44,640 nt of DNA from Flavobacteriaceae bacterium (GTDB lineage: Bacteria; Bacteroidota; Bacteroidia; Flavobacteriales; Flavobacteriaceae), in the NCBI GenBank assembly GCA_002723075.1, contig PBNJ01000021.1, forward strand, positions 1-44,640, read 5' to 3'. The notes beneath the pieces are model-generated. The model had not been told where the DNA came from. It saw only the letters and a list, made by a program, of their open reading frames with translations, and ran no database searches. Positions 32,702-41,221 of the stretch are shown here, one piece after another. Position numbers and translations under genes: made by a program. Within the stretch, counting starts at the first letter, position 1. Each line of letters opens with the position of its first letter.

Positions 32702-33700
32702 TTATCGTATTTGATTTGAAATGATGTCCTTGAATCGGTCCTCATCTGCCAAAAAACGGACTGATATGGGCAAGTAATGCACATCCTTTAGATAAGGATT
32801 TAAACGAACATAGTCCTTTTCAGTGGTAAGGACTGGCAGTCCCGAAGACAATATATTTTGACGATCCGAAGGTGAAAACGAATGGTGATCACCAAACTCC
32901 AGATGCTTATACTTTGCGTCAAGTTGATCGAGATAGCTTGTTAATGGTTTGGCATTGGCAATTCCAGTGACCAAAACAAATGGACTTTGAACAAAAGATT
33001 TAAGTTCCATTTGGGAAGCTCCACATACATTTGTGTCATATTGAATGCTCGTGAAAAAGAGATTTTGATCGGGATCCAACGCCAACTGATTGGTGTAATC
33101 TTCTCGCTCTTTTTTGGAGAGCAATTCTGGACATTTAGTGACAACAACGAGATCTGCGCGTTTTTTACCACGAGCGGACTCTCGCAAATTTCCTGCGGGT
33201 AAAACACAATCCCGAAACCAAGGCGTTTCAAAGGGTGTCAAAAGGATTTGAAAAGATGGTTTTAACTGGCGATGTTGAAAGCCATCATCTAGAAAAATAG
33301 CGTCCAGTTGAGGTGACTTTTGCAGCAAACCTCGGATGCCATTAGGGCGGTTTTTGCAAACCGCAAATTGAACCTTCGGAAACTTTTGAAACAACAGAAA
33401 GGGTTCATCGCCCAAAGTTTCGATTGACGAGGTCTCATCTGCGACAAAAAACCCAGATGATTTGCGTTTATATCCACGACTTAATACCGCAAAAGAAAAA
33501 CGATCTGAAAATTGATGGAGCAAATACGCAATCATAGGTGTTTTACCACTCCCACCAGTGATGAGATTCCCAATCACTATGGTTGGAACAGCAAACTGAC
33601 TCTGATGCAACCATTGCTTATCGAAAGCAGCATTGCGAACCCGTGTCACAACATCATATAATAAACTAAGCGGAAACAAAGACTTCCTCAGAAGATTCAT
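32702..33700 (-). CDS. lpxK: Tetraacyldisaccharide 4'-kinase
   Basis: The 332-residue protein has an N-terminal membrane-associated helix (MNLLRKSLFPLSLLYDVVTRVRN), the P-loop GNLITGGSGKTPMIAYL (44-60), FLDDGFQHRQLKP, and TTEKDYVRL. It phosphorylates the 4' position of the lipid A disaccharide at the inner membrane, so the organism makes lipid A. It is divergent from the Nif3-like gene. Its -7 box ends 4 bases before the ATG. Confidence 0.95.
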   Translation of the reverse strand: MNLLRKSLFPLSLLYDVVTRVRNAAFDKQWLHQSQFAVPTIVIGNLITGGSGKTPMIAYLLHQFSDRFSFAVLSRGYKRKSSGFFVADETSSIETLGDEPFLLFQKFPKVQFAVCKNRPNGIRGLLQKSPQLDAIFLDDGFQHRQLKPSFQILLTPFETPWFRDCVLPAGNLRESARGKKRADLVVVTKCPELLSKKEREDYTNQLALDPDQNLFFTSIQYDTNVCGASQMELKSFVQSPFVLVTGIANAKPLTSYLDQLDAKYKHLEFGDHHSFSPSDRQNILSSGLPVLTTEKDYVRLNPYLKDVHYLPISVRFLADEDRFKDIISNQIR

Positions 33701-33704
33701 AAAA

Positions 33705-33712
33705 CAAAATTA
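33705..33712 (-). promoter_or_regulatory. -7 box of lpxK
   Basis: TAATTTTG on the minus strand ends 4 bases before the lpxK ATG at 33700. It lies in the 35-base spacer with the opposing nif3-like box. Confidence 0.5.
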
Positions 33713-33719
33713 TAACATT

Positions 33720-33727
33720 TATATTTG
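33720..33727 (+). promoter_or_regulatory. -7 box of the Nif3-like gene
   Basis: TATATTTG ends 8 bases before the ATG at 33736. Together with the lpxK box it makes a 35-base divergent promoter region in which neither gene has room for a 5' leader. Confidence 0.55.
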
Positions 33728-33735
33728 GGTTCAAT

Positions 33736-34830
33736 ATGAAGATTTTTCAGATAACGCAGATTCTCGAAGAATGGGCACCCCTCCACTATGCTGAGGATTT
33801 TGACAATGTGGGGTTACTAGTTGGAAATCCAAATGATGAGGTCAGCGGGATACTCGTCACTCATGATTGTTTGGAAGAAGTGGTTTATGAAGCCATGGAG
33901 AGAAATTGCAGTCTCATTGTTTGTTTTCATCCGATTCTGTTCAAAGGACTCAAAAGGTTTACTGGAAACTCTCACGTGGTGAGAGCTGTTCGAAAAGCAA
34001 TCAAAAATGATGTGGCAATCTATGCGATTCATACTGCTTTGGATAATCAAGCACATGGCGTTAGCTTTGGCTTGAGTCAAGCATTAGGACTTACCAACAC
34101 ATCCATTCTTTTGCCAAAGGAGGATACAATAAAAAAATTGAATTTTTATGTTCCAAAATCAAAGGCAGATCAAGTTCGAGACACATTGTTTGCTGCTGGA
34201 GCTGGAAAACTGGGCAATTACGATAAGTGCAGCTTTTCATGCGATGGGAAAGGGAGCTTTCGCCCATCGCAAAACAGCACCCCTTATGTCGGCAGAAAAG
34301 GGGAACAGCATATCGAAGACGAGATTCAAATTCAAATGGTATTTCAAAAACATCTCGTATCCGAAATCACAAAAGCGCTGCTGTCGAGCCATCCCTATGA
34401 GGAGGTTGCTTACGAAATCACTTCCCTGGAAAATTCCAATCCAAATTTAGGAATGGGTATGATTGGACACTTGCCAAAAAGTATGAAACCAAGTTCATTT
34501 TTGAAATTTGTCAAAAAAACCCTCGGAACTCCTAGCCTACGTCATAGTCAGTTGGGGACAAACAACATAGGTCGCGTGGCTGTACTTGGGGGATCTGGTA
34601 GCTTTGCCATTCAAGCTGCGAAAAGAAAAAAAGTAGATGCCTATATAACTGCAGATCTGAAATATCACGATTTTTATGAAGGAAATCAAAGTTTCTTAGT
34701 TGTAGACGCTGGGCATTACGAAACAGAGCAGCACACAAAAAAGTTAATCCTTAACTATCTTACAGAAAAATTGCCTAATTTTGCGATTCTTTTATCGGAA
34801 GTAGATACGAATCCAATAAAATATCTGTAA
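33736..34830 (+). CDS. Nif3-like dinuclear metal protein
   Basis: The 364-residue protein starts MKIFQITQILEEWAPLHYAEDFDNVGLLVGNP and has the metal-binding HPILFKGLKRF, AIYAIHTALDNQAHGVSFGLSQALG, and near the end ITADLKYHDFYE and VDAGHYETEQ. A CutA-like/NGG1p domain is inserted in the middle (about 130-240), as in the long Nif3 form. The family binds two metal ions and forms hexamers; its activity is uncertain, with GTP cyclohydrolase-like folds proposed. It is followed 2 bases later by the zinc-ribbon-family gene. Confidence 0.92.
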   Translation: MKIFQITQILEEWAPLHYAEDFDNVGLLVGNPNDEVSGILVTHDCLEEVVYEAMERNCSLIVCFHPILFKGLKRFTGNSHVVRAVRKAIKNDVAIYAIHTALDNQAHGVSFGLSQALGLTNTSILLPKEDTIKKLNFYVPKSKADQVRDTLFAAGAGKLGNYDKCSFSCDGKGSFRPSQNSTPYVGRKGEQHIEDEIQIQMVFQKHLVSEITKALLSSHPYEEVAYEITSLENSNPNLGMGMIGHLPKSMKPSSFLKFVKKTLGTPSLRHSQLGTNNIGRVAVLGGSGSFAIQAAKRKKVDAYITADLKYHDFYEGNQSFLVVDAGHYETEQHTKKLILNYLTEKLPNFAILLSEVDTNPIKYL

Positions 34831-34832
34831 GC

Positions 34833-35609
34833 ATGGCAAAAAAAACTGAGATTTCTGTAGAAGAGCGTCTGCGAGCGCTATATGATTTACAACTTATCGA
34901 CGCACAAATTGACAAAATTCGAAGTGTCCGTGGTGAACTCCCTCTTGAAGTAGAGGACTTAGAAGCCGATGTCGCCGGACTAACCAAACGAGTTGAAAAT
35001 ACCAATACAGAAATCAAGGCCTACGACGATGAGGTCAAGGTTAAAAAAAATGCCATTGAAACTTCAAAAGGGCTGATCAAAAAATACGGAGAGCAACAAG
35101 AGAATGTTCGTAACAATCGCGCTTATGAGTCTTTAAACAAAGAAATTGAGTACCAAGAGCTTGAAATTCAACTTGCAAATAAACAGATTAACCAACTCAA
35201 AGAATTGATCGAAAAAAAGAAAGAAGAGTTGGCACAAGCAGAGGAGAAACTCGAAGAAAGGGAAAATCACCTCAAACATAAAAAAGAAGAACTCGACGCC
35301 ATCTTAGCAGAAACGCAAAAAGAAGAGGACTTGCTTCTTAAAAAATCAGCAGAATTTGAAAAGAAAGTAGAAGAGCGTTTGGTCACTGCCTACAAAAGAA
35401 TACGATCTTCCGTCCGTAATGGTCTGGCCGTAGTTCCCATTGAGCGTGGTGCTTCAGCGGGTTCTTTCTTTACGATTCCACCTCAGGTGCAGCTTGAAAT
35501 CGCCTCTCGGAAAAAAATCATAACCGATGAGCATAGCGGACGTATCCTCGTCGATGCAGAGCTTGCTCAAGAAGAACAAGAAAAAATTCAAGCATTATTT
35601 AGGTCGTAA
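34833..35609 (+). CDS. Coiled-coil protein of the C4 zinc-ribbon family, cysteines lost
   Basis: The 258-residue protein is almost all coiled coil (about 30-190, heavily Glu/Lys/Gln). It ends in the C4 zinc-ribbon family domain: VRNGLAVVPIERGASAGSFF...KKIITDEHSGRILVD. In the family the two knuckles are CxxC pairs. Here they read SAGS and DEHS, so all four zinc ligands are absent while flanking residues are intact. It is probably a structural version without zinc and not a pseudogene. It follows the Nif3-like gene by 2 bases, the usual pairing. Function is unknown. Confidence 0.85.
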   Translation: MAKKTEISVEERLRALYDLQLIDAQIDKIRSVRGELPLEVEDLEADVAGLTKRVENTNTEIKAYDDEVKVKKNAIETSKGLIKKYGEQQENVRNNRAYESLNKEIEYQELEIQLANKQINQLKELIEKKKEELAQAEEKLEERENHLKHKKEELDAILAETQKEEDLLLKKSAEFEKKVEERLVTAYKRIRSSVRNGLAVVPIERGASAGSFFTIPPQVQLEIASRKKIITDEHSGRILVDAELAQEEQEKIQALFRS

Positions 35610-35629
35610 TCCAATTCCATGTATTGGTT

Positions 35630-35662
35630 TTGTAACAAAACCCAATGTTTTTGTTACATTTG
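35630..35662 (+). promoter_or_regulatory. Promoter and inverted repeat upstream of pckA
   Basis: TTG (35630-35632), 22 bases, then TACATTTG (35655-35662), 44 bases before the pckA ATG. Between and over these elements lies a perfect 10-bp inverted repeat, TGTAACAAAA (35631-35640) and TTTTGTTACA (35649-35658), with an 8-base spacer. A shorter palindrome, TTTTGT-A-ACAAAA, sits at its left arm. The arms cover the -33 region and the -7 box, so a bound protein would compete with RNA polymerase. This is a candidate operator for gluconeogenic control. Confidence 0.6.
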
Positions 35663-35706
35663 ACATAACAACGATCGTCTAACATTGTTGGACTAAAATG
35701 TTTTAA

Positions 35707-37305
35707 ATGTCAATCCCCCAACCTTTACAGATTTGGGCAAACCAAGACCAAATCATATCAGCTTATTATCAGTTAAGTGCTGATGAACTCACCAAAAAAA
35801 CAATCGAAAACAAACAAGGAATCATTAGTAATAGTGGTGCTCTAATCGTAAAGACAGGGAAATTCACTGGTCGTTCCCCAAAAGATCGGTATCTTGTCAA
35901 AGACCAAATGACCTCTGAACGAGTTTGGTGGGGAAATATCAATATTCCATTCTCACCTCAAAACTTTGATTTTCTTTTTAAAAAAATGATGGCGTCTTTA
36001 ACAAATAAATACCTGTATGCAAGGGATGTATTTGCAGGTGCTGACAAACGATACCGTATTGGCATACGAATCTTCAATGAGACCCCTTGGGCCAATCTTT
36101 TTGTGCGCAATATGTTTATTCAACCCAACGAAAAGGAGCTGAAAAACTTTCAACACGACTGGCTTGTACTTAATATTCCTAGTTTTCAGGCCGATCCGAA
36201 AATTGACCATACAAGACAATCCAATTTCACGATTGTCAACTTTTCCAAAAAGGTCATTCTTATTGGTGGTAGTGGATATACTGGGGAAATCAAAAAGTCT
36301 ATTTTTTCGGTGTTGAATTTCACCTTACCCACAAATGAGAATGTGTTGCCTATGCATTGCTCTGCCAATGTGGACAATGATGGAACCACCGCTTTATTTT
36401 TTGGACTTTCTGGAACAGGAAAAACAACACTTTCCGCAGATGCAAAGCGACAGTTGATTGGGGATGATGAACATGGATGGACACCAGATAACAAAATCTT
36501 TAATTTTGAAGGCGGATGTTATGCAAAGGTCATCGATTTATCAAGACAAAAAGAGCCCGATATTTTTGATGCGATCAAAAAAGGTGCTTTGCTTGAAAAT
36601 GTCATCATAGATGAAGACGGGCATGTTGATTATAGCGATACAACCCTCACACAAAACACACGAGTTAGTTATCCCTTGCATCATATTCGCAATACCGCAA
36701 TTCCATCTATCGGAGAGCAAACCAAGCATATCTTCTTCTTAACGGCTGATGCCTTTGGTGTACTTCCTCCGATTACCATGCTAAATCCCTATCAGGCCGC
36801 CTATCATTTTATTTCTGGTTACACCGCTAAAATTGGAGGGACAGAAGAGGGAATTCAAAAACCACAACCCTCTTTTTCCGCTTGCTTTGGCGCTCCATTT
36901 ATGCCCCTTCACCCTGGCACTTATGCGAGTCTTTTGGCAAAAAAAATTGAAGAAAACGAAATTTCTGTTTGGCTCATCAATACGGGATGGACTGGTGGTC
37001 CCTATGGCGTTGGGCATCGCATCCTTTTGCAACATACCCGCGCGATGATTGAAGCTGCTCGAACAGGTCTTCTCAATCCAAACTACAGCTATACAGACTA
37101 TCATATCCACTCTGTGTTTGGCATTGCTCAACCCAGAACATGCCCTGGAGTCCCTGATTCAATTTTAAGTCCTCGGCAAACTTGGAAAGATGACAAGGCA
37201 TTTTACAAACAAGCATATAAGCTCGCAAGGGCATTTCACAGCAATTTTAAGCAATTTGAAGACAAGGTGTCAAAAGAGATTTTAAGTGGCGCTCCCCCAC
37301 TTTAG
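35707..37305 (+). CDS. pckA: Phosphoenolpyruvate carboxykinase (ATP)
   Basis: The 532-residue enzyme shows FTGRSPKDRYLVKD, the kinase-1a P-loop GLSGTGKTTLSAD (233-245), the metal-binding IGDDEHGW, NFEGGCYAKVIDL and GGTEEGI. It converts oxaloacetate and ATP to PEP, the first step of gluconeogenesis. It has its own promoter with an inverted repeat. Its end overlaps the convergent acetoacetyl-CoA ligase by 4 bases. Confidence 0.97.
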   Translation: MSIPQPLQIWANQDQIISAYYQLSADELTKKTIENKQGIISNSGALIVKTGKFTGRSPKDRYLVKDQMTSERVWWGNINIPFSPQNFDFLFKKMMASLTNKYLYARDVFAGADKRYRIGIRIFNETPWANLFVRNMFIQPNEKELKNFQHDWLVLNIPSFQADPKIDHTRQSNFTIVNFSKKVILIGGSGYTGEIKKSIFSVLNFTLPTNENVLPMHCSANVDNDGTTALFFGLSGTGKTTLSADAKRQLIGDDEHGWTPDNKIFNFEGGCYAKVIDLSRQKEPDIFDAIKKGALLENVIIDEDGHVDYSDTTLTQNTRVSYPLHHIRNTAIPSIGEQTKHIFFLTADAFGVLPPITMLNPYQAAYHFISGYTAKIGGTEEGIQKPQPSFSACFGAPFMPLHPGTYASLLAKKIEENEISVWLINTGWTGGPYGVGHRILLQHTRAMIEAARTGLLNPNYSYTDYHIHSVFGIAQPRTCPGVPDSILSPRQTWKDDKAFYKQAYKLARAFHSNFKQFEDKVSKEILSGAPPL

Positions 37306-39185
37306 GTAAAGGGGTTACTTTTTGCATAGTCAACAAACCACTTGATCGAATCGGGATTTCGTAAAGAATCTGTGCTCAATGCATCGGACTGCGGTATACC
37401 CATCAATAATCGCTTGACGGGAATTTCTACCTTTTTCCCACTTAAGGTATACGGGATATCTGGGGCACGAATAATAAGGTCAGGTACGTGTCGCGGAGAG
37501 CATTGCTCCCTGAGCTGAGCCCTAATTTCGTTTTCATTGATTTCTGCCTGTGCCACAACAAACAAAAGCAAGTAGTCCTGTTTGTCATTTGTGAGATGAA
37601 TGACAAGGCCGTCTTTTAGATCTTTCCGCGTATTTAACGAATTGTAAATCTCTGCAGTTCCGATACGCACACCCTTTCGGTTTAAAGTGGCATCGGAGCG
37701 TCCATGAATGACAAAACTCCCAGAATCATTTTCGGTTGCCCAATCACCATGATTCCAAACTTGCGGATACATTCCATAGTAGCTCGCTTGCATCAAACGA
37801 TTGTCCTGATCACCCCACAACCCAATCGGCATAGACAAAAATGGCTTTGACAGCACCAATTCACCGGCTTGATTGATCACTTTATCGCCGAGCGTGTTCC
37901 ACACTTCGACTGGAGCGCCGAGCATTTTACATTGGATTTTTCCAGGGATGACCTTCATTTCGGGGTGACCGCCAATAAAAGCGGTACAAACGTCTGTTCC
38001 GCCACTTAACGAAATCACCTGCGTGTTGGGAAAGTGATGTTGTAATGATCGGCAAGTATCGGCTGACATTGGAGAGCCCGTCGAGCCAATCGTTTTGAGA
38101 TGTTGAAAATCGAGTGTTTCAATCCCTGAAAAAGATCGGTCTGCATGGTGCTGAAAATAAACAGCGCCATGACCAAAATGATTAATCCTTGCTTGGTGGG
38201 CAAAATCCCATAGTGTGGATTCCTTTGGGTGATTTGGTGCGCCATTGTACAAACAAAGCGTAGCTCCGCACAACAAACTCGATAAGGCATAATTCCACAT
38301 CATCCACCCAGTGGTAGAATTCCAAAAATATCGATCCCCTTCGCAAACGTCTTGATGAATACCAAGCGCCTTTTGATGCTCCAGAATCATTGCCCCTGTC
38401 CCGTGAACAATTGCTTTTGGTTTTCCTGTTGTACCTGATGAAAACAAAACCCAAATCGGATCAGAAAATGACACTGGAGTCAAATGAATTTCATAGTCAT
38501 CTATATCAGAATCTCCAAAAGAATTTAATTCACTTAGATCTATAAACCCACAGTTTACCAGACCCTCTTGCAAAGCAGCAACTCTATGGCTAATATCAAA
38601 TTGTTTCCCTTTGTAGGTATACCGTGAATGCACAAAAAGGACTTTGGACTGTAATTGTGAAAAACGATCAAGAACGGCATCAGATCCGAAATCAGTTGAG
38701 CAAGAAGACCAAACTGCTCCCAGACCATTGACAGCCAAAAAGGCCGCAATCGTTTCAGGGGCGTTGACACAGTAAGCCGCTACACAATCTCCTTTTTGAA
38801 CACCCAATGCAAGAAGCTGTTGTTGGATTTGAACTGTTTTGTTGTATAAAGCTTTCCAACTTATTTCGGTTAATGGATTGGTTTCGCTTTGATAAATAAG
38901 AGCTGGTCGATCATTTGAAAATTGAGAAAAAATATGCTTTGCATAACTGATCTCCGCCCCCGTAAACCAAGTGGTTTCCCAAGGATTTTCAGAAAGACTT
39001 ATTACGGATAAATAGGGCTTGTCAAAAGATATGGTGAAAAATTGGCAAATCGATTCCCAAAATGCAGCTTGATGGGTTACACTCCAAGTGTGAAGTTCAT
39101 GATAATCGGAAAAAGAAAGTTGGTTCTCCTGTTGTAGGAATTGAATATATCGTTGGTAATTCGATAATTTGATTTTGGACATCAT
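37302..39185 (-). CDS. Acetoacetate--CoA ligase
   Basis: From the ATG pair at 39185/39182 the protein has 627 or 626 residues. It has an ACS-type N-terminal extension, the AMP-binding FSSGTTGKPKAIVHGTG, YFWNSTTGWMMWN, SGGTDVCTAFIGG, the C-terminal HGRSDATLNRKGVRIGTAEIYN and the catalytic lysine in SGKKVEIPVKRLL. These fit the acetoacetyl-CoA synthetase branch of the acyl-CoA synthetases. It activates acetoacetate, for example for ketone or polyhydroxybutyrate metabolism. The open frame continues upstream for 88 codons but shows no conservation. Confidence 0.9.
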   Translation of the reverse strand: MMSKIKLSNYQRYIQFLQQENQLSFSDYHELHTWSVTHQAAFWESICQFFTISFDKPYLSVISLSENPWETTWFTGAEISYAKHIFSQFSNDRPALIYQSETNPLTEISWKALYNKTVQIQQQLLALGVQKGDCVAAYCVNAPETIAAFLAVNGLGAVWSSCSTDFGSDAVLDRFSQLQSKVLFVHSRYTYKGKQFDISHRVAALQEGLVNCGFIDLSELNSFGDSDIDDYEIHLTPVSFSDPIWVLFSSGTTGKPKAIVHGTGAMILEHQKALGIHQDVCEGDRYFWNSTTGWMMWNYALSSLLCGATLCLYNGAPNHPKESTLWDFAHQARINHFGHGAVYFQHHADRSFSGIETLDFQHLKTIGSTGSPMSADTCRSLQHHFPNTQVISLSGGTDVCTAFIGGHPEMKVIPGKIQCKMLGAPVEVWNTLGDKVINQAGELVLSKPFLSMPIGLWGDQDNRLMQASYYGMYPQVWNHGDWATENDSGSFVIHGRSDATLNRKGVRIGTAEIYNSLNTRKDLKDGLVIHLTNDKQDYLLLFVVAQAEINENEIRAQLREQCSPRHVPDLIIRAPDIPYTLSGKKVEIPVKRLLMGIPQSDALSTDSLRNPDSIKWFVDYAKSNPFT

Positions 39186-39388
39186 GATACGAATGTAAGT
39201 AAACAGCTTCAATTCGAAAAGGTTTAAACACCCTTTTATAACCCTAACAAAATACCATACTTTTACAATATCAAAATAACTTTTAAAGTTTACACATAAT
39301 TGATTTCGAATGACAATGAACGTGTTGTGTATGTGCATTAAAAAAAGAGTGACCTCTTTATAAAAGGAATTTCCCAACAAAAGGGATA
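39186..39388. other. AT-rich spacer before the glycan island
   Basis: The 203-base spacer between the acetoacetyl-CoA ligase start and the first glycosyltransferase has no gene and no exact TAnnTTTG box. It marks the change from the housekeeping block to AT-richer sequence. Confidence 0.5.
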
Positions 39389-40183
39389 ATGAAAAATATG
39401 TTAGAACAAAAAAAAGTAATTGTATCCTTAACTTCTTTTCCAGCTGCAATACCCTATGCGAAAGATGCGGTTAAGTCTATTTTAGCAGGCAATACTTTGC
39501 CCGATAAAGTGGTATTGTATCTTACGTTTTCACAATTCAAAGACAGTAAAATTCCCTTAGAATTAGTGGCTTTAGCCAACAATAATCCGTTGTTTGAAAT
39601 TAGGAATTATAAGGAAGATATTCGTTCATATCGAAAATTGATTCCAGCACTGAAAGATTTTCCCAACGATATAATCGTAACAATTGATGATGATGTGAAG
39701 TATCATAAAAATATGTTACGAGATTTGCTTCACCTACATAAACAAATTCCAGATGTTATTATTGCAAATAGAGCCAAAAAGATAAAACTGAACGCTCCCT
39801 ATCGTCAATGGAAAAAATATCGTTGGTACCATTTTTTTGCAAACAGGCTTCATTTCAGTTTTAAAAATATACAAACAGGTGTTGGAGGTGTTTTGTATCC
39901 TCCAAATTCGTTGAGCAAGGAAATGATGGGTTCTGATATATTTAAAGAAATTGCACCAACAACAGACGATATATGGTTTTGGGCTGCAGCAGTTGCTAAT
40001 GGTACGTATATTCTTCCTTTTCCATTAGGAAAACATAACAAACCTCGAGGATTAAATAAACCAAAAAAACTATCATTAAAAACCACTAATTTCAAAAGAG
40101 GTACAGATTTGAACCGCAAAGCGTTCGAAAAAATTATAAAAAATTATACCATAATCAAACAAAGAATTGAAAATGAAAAGTGA
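39389..40183 (+). CDS. Glycosyltransferase, GT-A type (pair 1)
   Basis: The 264-residue protein starts MKNMLEQKKVIVSLTSFPAAIPYAKDAVKSIL (or at the second ATG, 39398). It has a nucleotide-sugar fold opening, the metal-binding DDDVKYHKNML (near 101-111), and later GVGGVLYPPNSLSKEMM and PTTDDIWFWAAA. It has a close paralogue at 41222-42013 on the other strand, similar over the whole length. The donor and acceptor are unknown. It overlaps the following Stealth gene by 11 bases, so the two are probably one functional unit. Codon use is AT-rich compared with the flanking genes. Confidence 0.82.
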   Translation: MKNMLEQKKVIVSLTSFPAAIPYAKDAVKSILAGNTLPDKVVLYLTFSQFKDSKIPLELVALANNNPLFEIRNYKEDIRSYRKLIPALKDFPNDIIVTIDDDVKYHKNMLRDLLHLHKQIPDVIIANRAKKIKLNAPYRQWKKYRWYHFFANRLHFSFKNIQTGVGGVLYPPNSLSKEMMGSDIFKEIAPTTDDIWFWAAAVANGTYILPFPLGKHNKPRGLNKPKKLSLKTTNFKRGTDLNRKAFEKIIKNYTIIKQRIENEK

Positions 40184-41123
40184 TACTCCTAGTATTGATT
40201 TGGTTTATTTATGGGTAGATGGCAACGACCCCGAATGGCAGGCAAAGCGCAATGCCTTTTTCGGTAGAAAAGTGGAAAATTCATCATCAAATTTTAATGG
40301 TCGTTATGTCAACAATGATGAGTTAAAATTCAGCTTGCGTTCCGTTGAGAGATATGCACCGTGGATAAGGAAAGTTTTTATTGTTACCGACAATCAAAAG
40401 CCAAAATGGCTCGACATTTCAAATCCTAAAATCCAAATTATAGATCAAAATGACATATTGCCGGAAAAAAGTTTGCCATGTTTTAACTCAAACGTACTAG
40501 AACATTTTTTATATAAGATACCAAATCTATCAGAGCATTTTCTATTATCAAATGATGATATGTTTTTTAACAAAACGGTTTTACCAACCACCTTTTTTGC
40601 AAAGGATGGATTCCCTATTATACGTCTTAATCGAAAACCGTTTAGAAGATTTCGTTGGTTTTTAAGGGAACAAATTTTCAAAAAGCCTCACAAGCTATAT
40701 AGCAAAGCGTTATTTAATGCTGCTGAACTGGTGAAACAAAAATTTGGGGTTTTTTATAATGGATTACCACATCATAATTTAGATAGTTATTTAAAGAGCG
40801 ACTGCTTGCGTGTTGCTGAGCATATTTTCAAAAATGAAATTGATCTTACGAAAATGAATCACTTTCGGAGTGCAAATGATATCCAGCGTATTGTTTATTC
40901 CTATGTTGCTTTAGCTGAGAAACGTGGACATTTACAATATGTTTCAAATGATGAGTCACTACATATCCATATTCAAAAAGATCGGCATTTTGAAAAACTT
41001 AAAAAATTTAACCCCACATTTTTTTGCATGAATGATACTGAATATGCTGATGACAACGACCGCATGAAGTTAAAAGTGTGGTTAAGCACCCGCTTTGCTG
41101 AAAAATCAGAGTTTGAGAAGTGA
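40173..41123 (+). CDS. Stealth-family sugar-phosphate transferase (pair 1)
   Basis: From the ATG at 40173 the protein has 316 residues. It shows the Stealth conserved regions: CR1 IDLVYLWVDGNDPEWQ, CR2 NNDELKFSLRSVERYAPWIRKVFIVTDNQKPKWLD with PCFNSNVLEHFLYKIPNLSEHFLLSNDDMFF, and later the CR3-like HHNLDSYLKSD. Stealth proteins transfer sugar-1-phosphate to another sugar and form phosphodiester-linked capsule or glycan chains. It is translationally coupled to the glycosyltransferase. Sugar specificity cannot be read. Confidence 0.88.
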   Translation: MKSDTPSIDLVYLWVDGNDPEWQAKRNAFFGRKVENSSSNFNGRYVNNDELKFSLRSVERYAPWIRKVFIVTDNQKPKWLDISNPKIQIIDQNDILPEKSLPCFNSNVLEHFLYKIPNLSEHFLLSNDDMFFNKTVLPTTFFAKDGFPIIRLNRKPFRRFRWFLREQIFKKPHKLYSKALFNAAELVKQKFGVFYNGLPHHNLDSYLKSDCLRVAEHIFKNEIDLTKMNHFRSANDIQRIVYSYVALAEKRGHLQYVSNDESLHIHIQKDRHFEKLKKFNPTFFCMNDTEYADDNDRMKLKVWLSTRFAEKSEFEK

Positions 41124-41221
41124 AAGAATTACTTAAAATTTGTAATAAGCCATGTGTGGCACTCAAAATATCTTACAATGACCACTGTAAATTTTCTTTC
41201 CTCAGTTGAGGTATACAGCTT

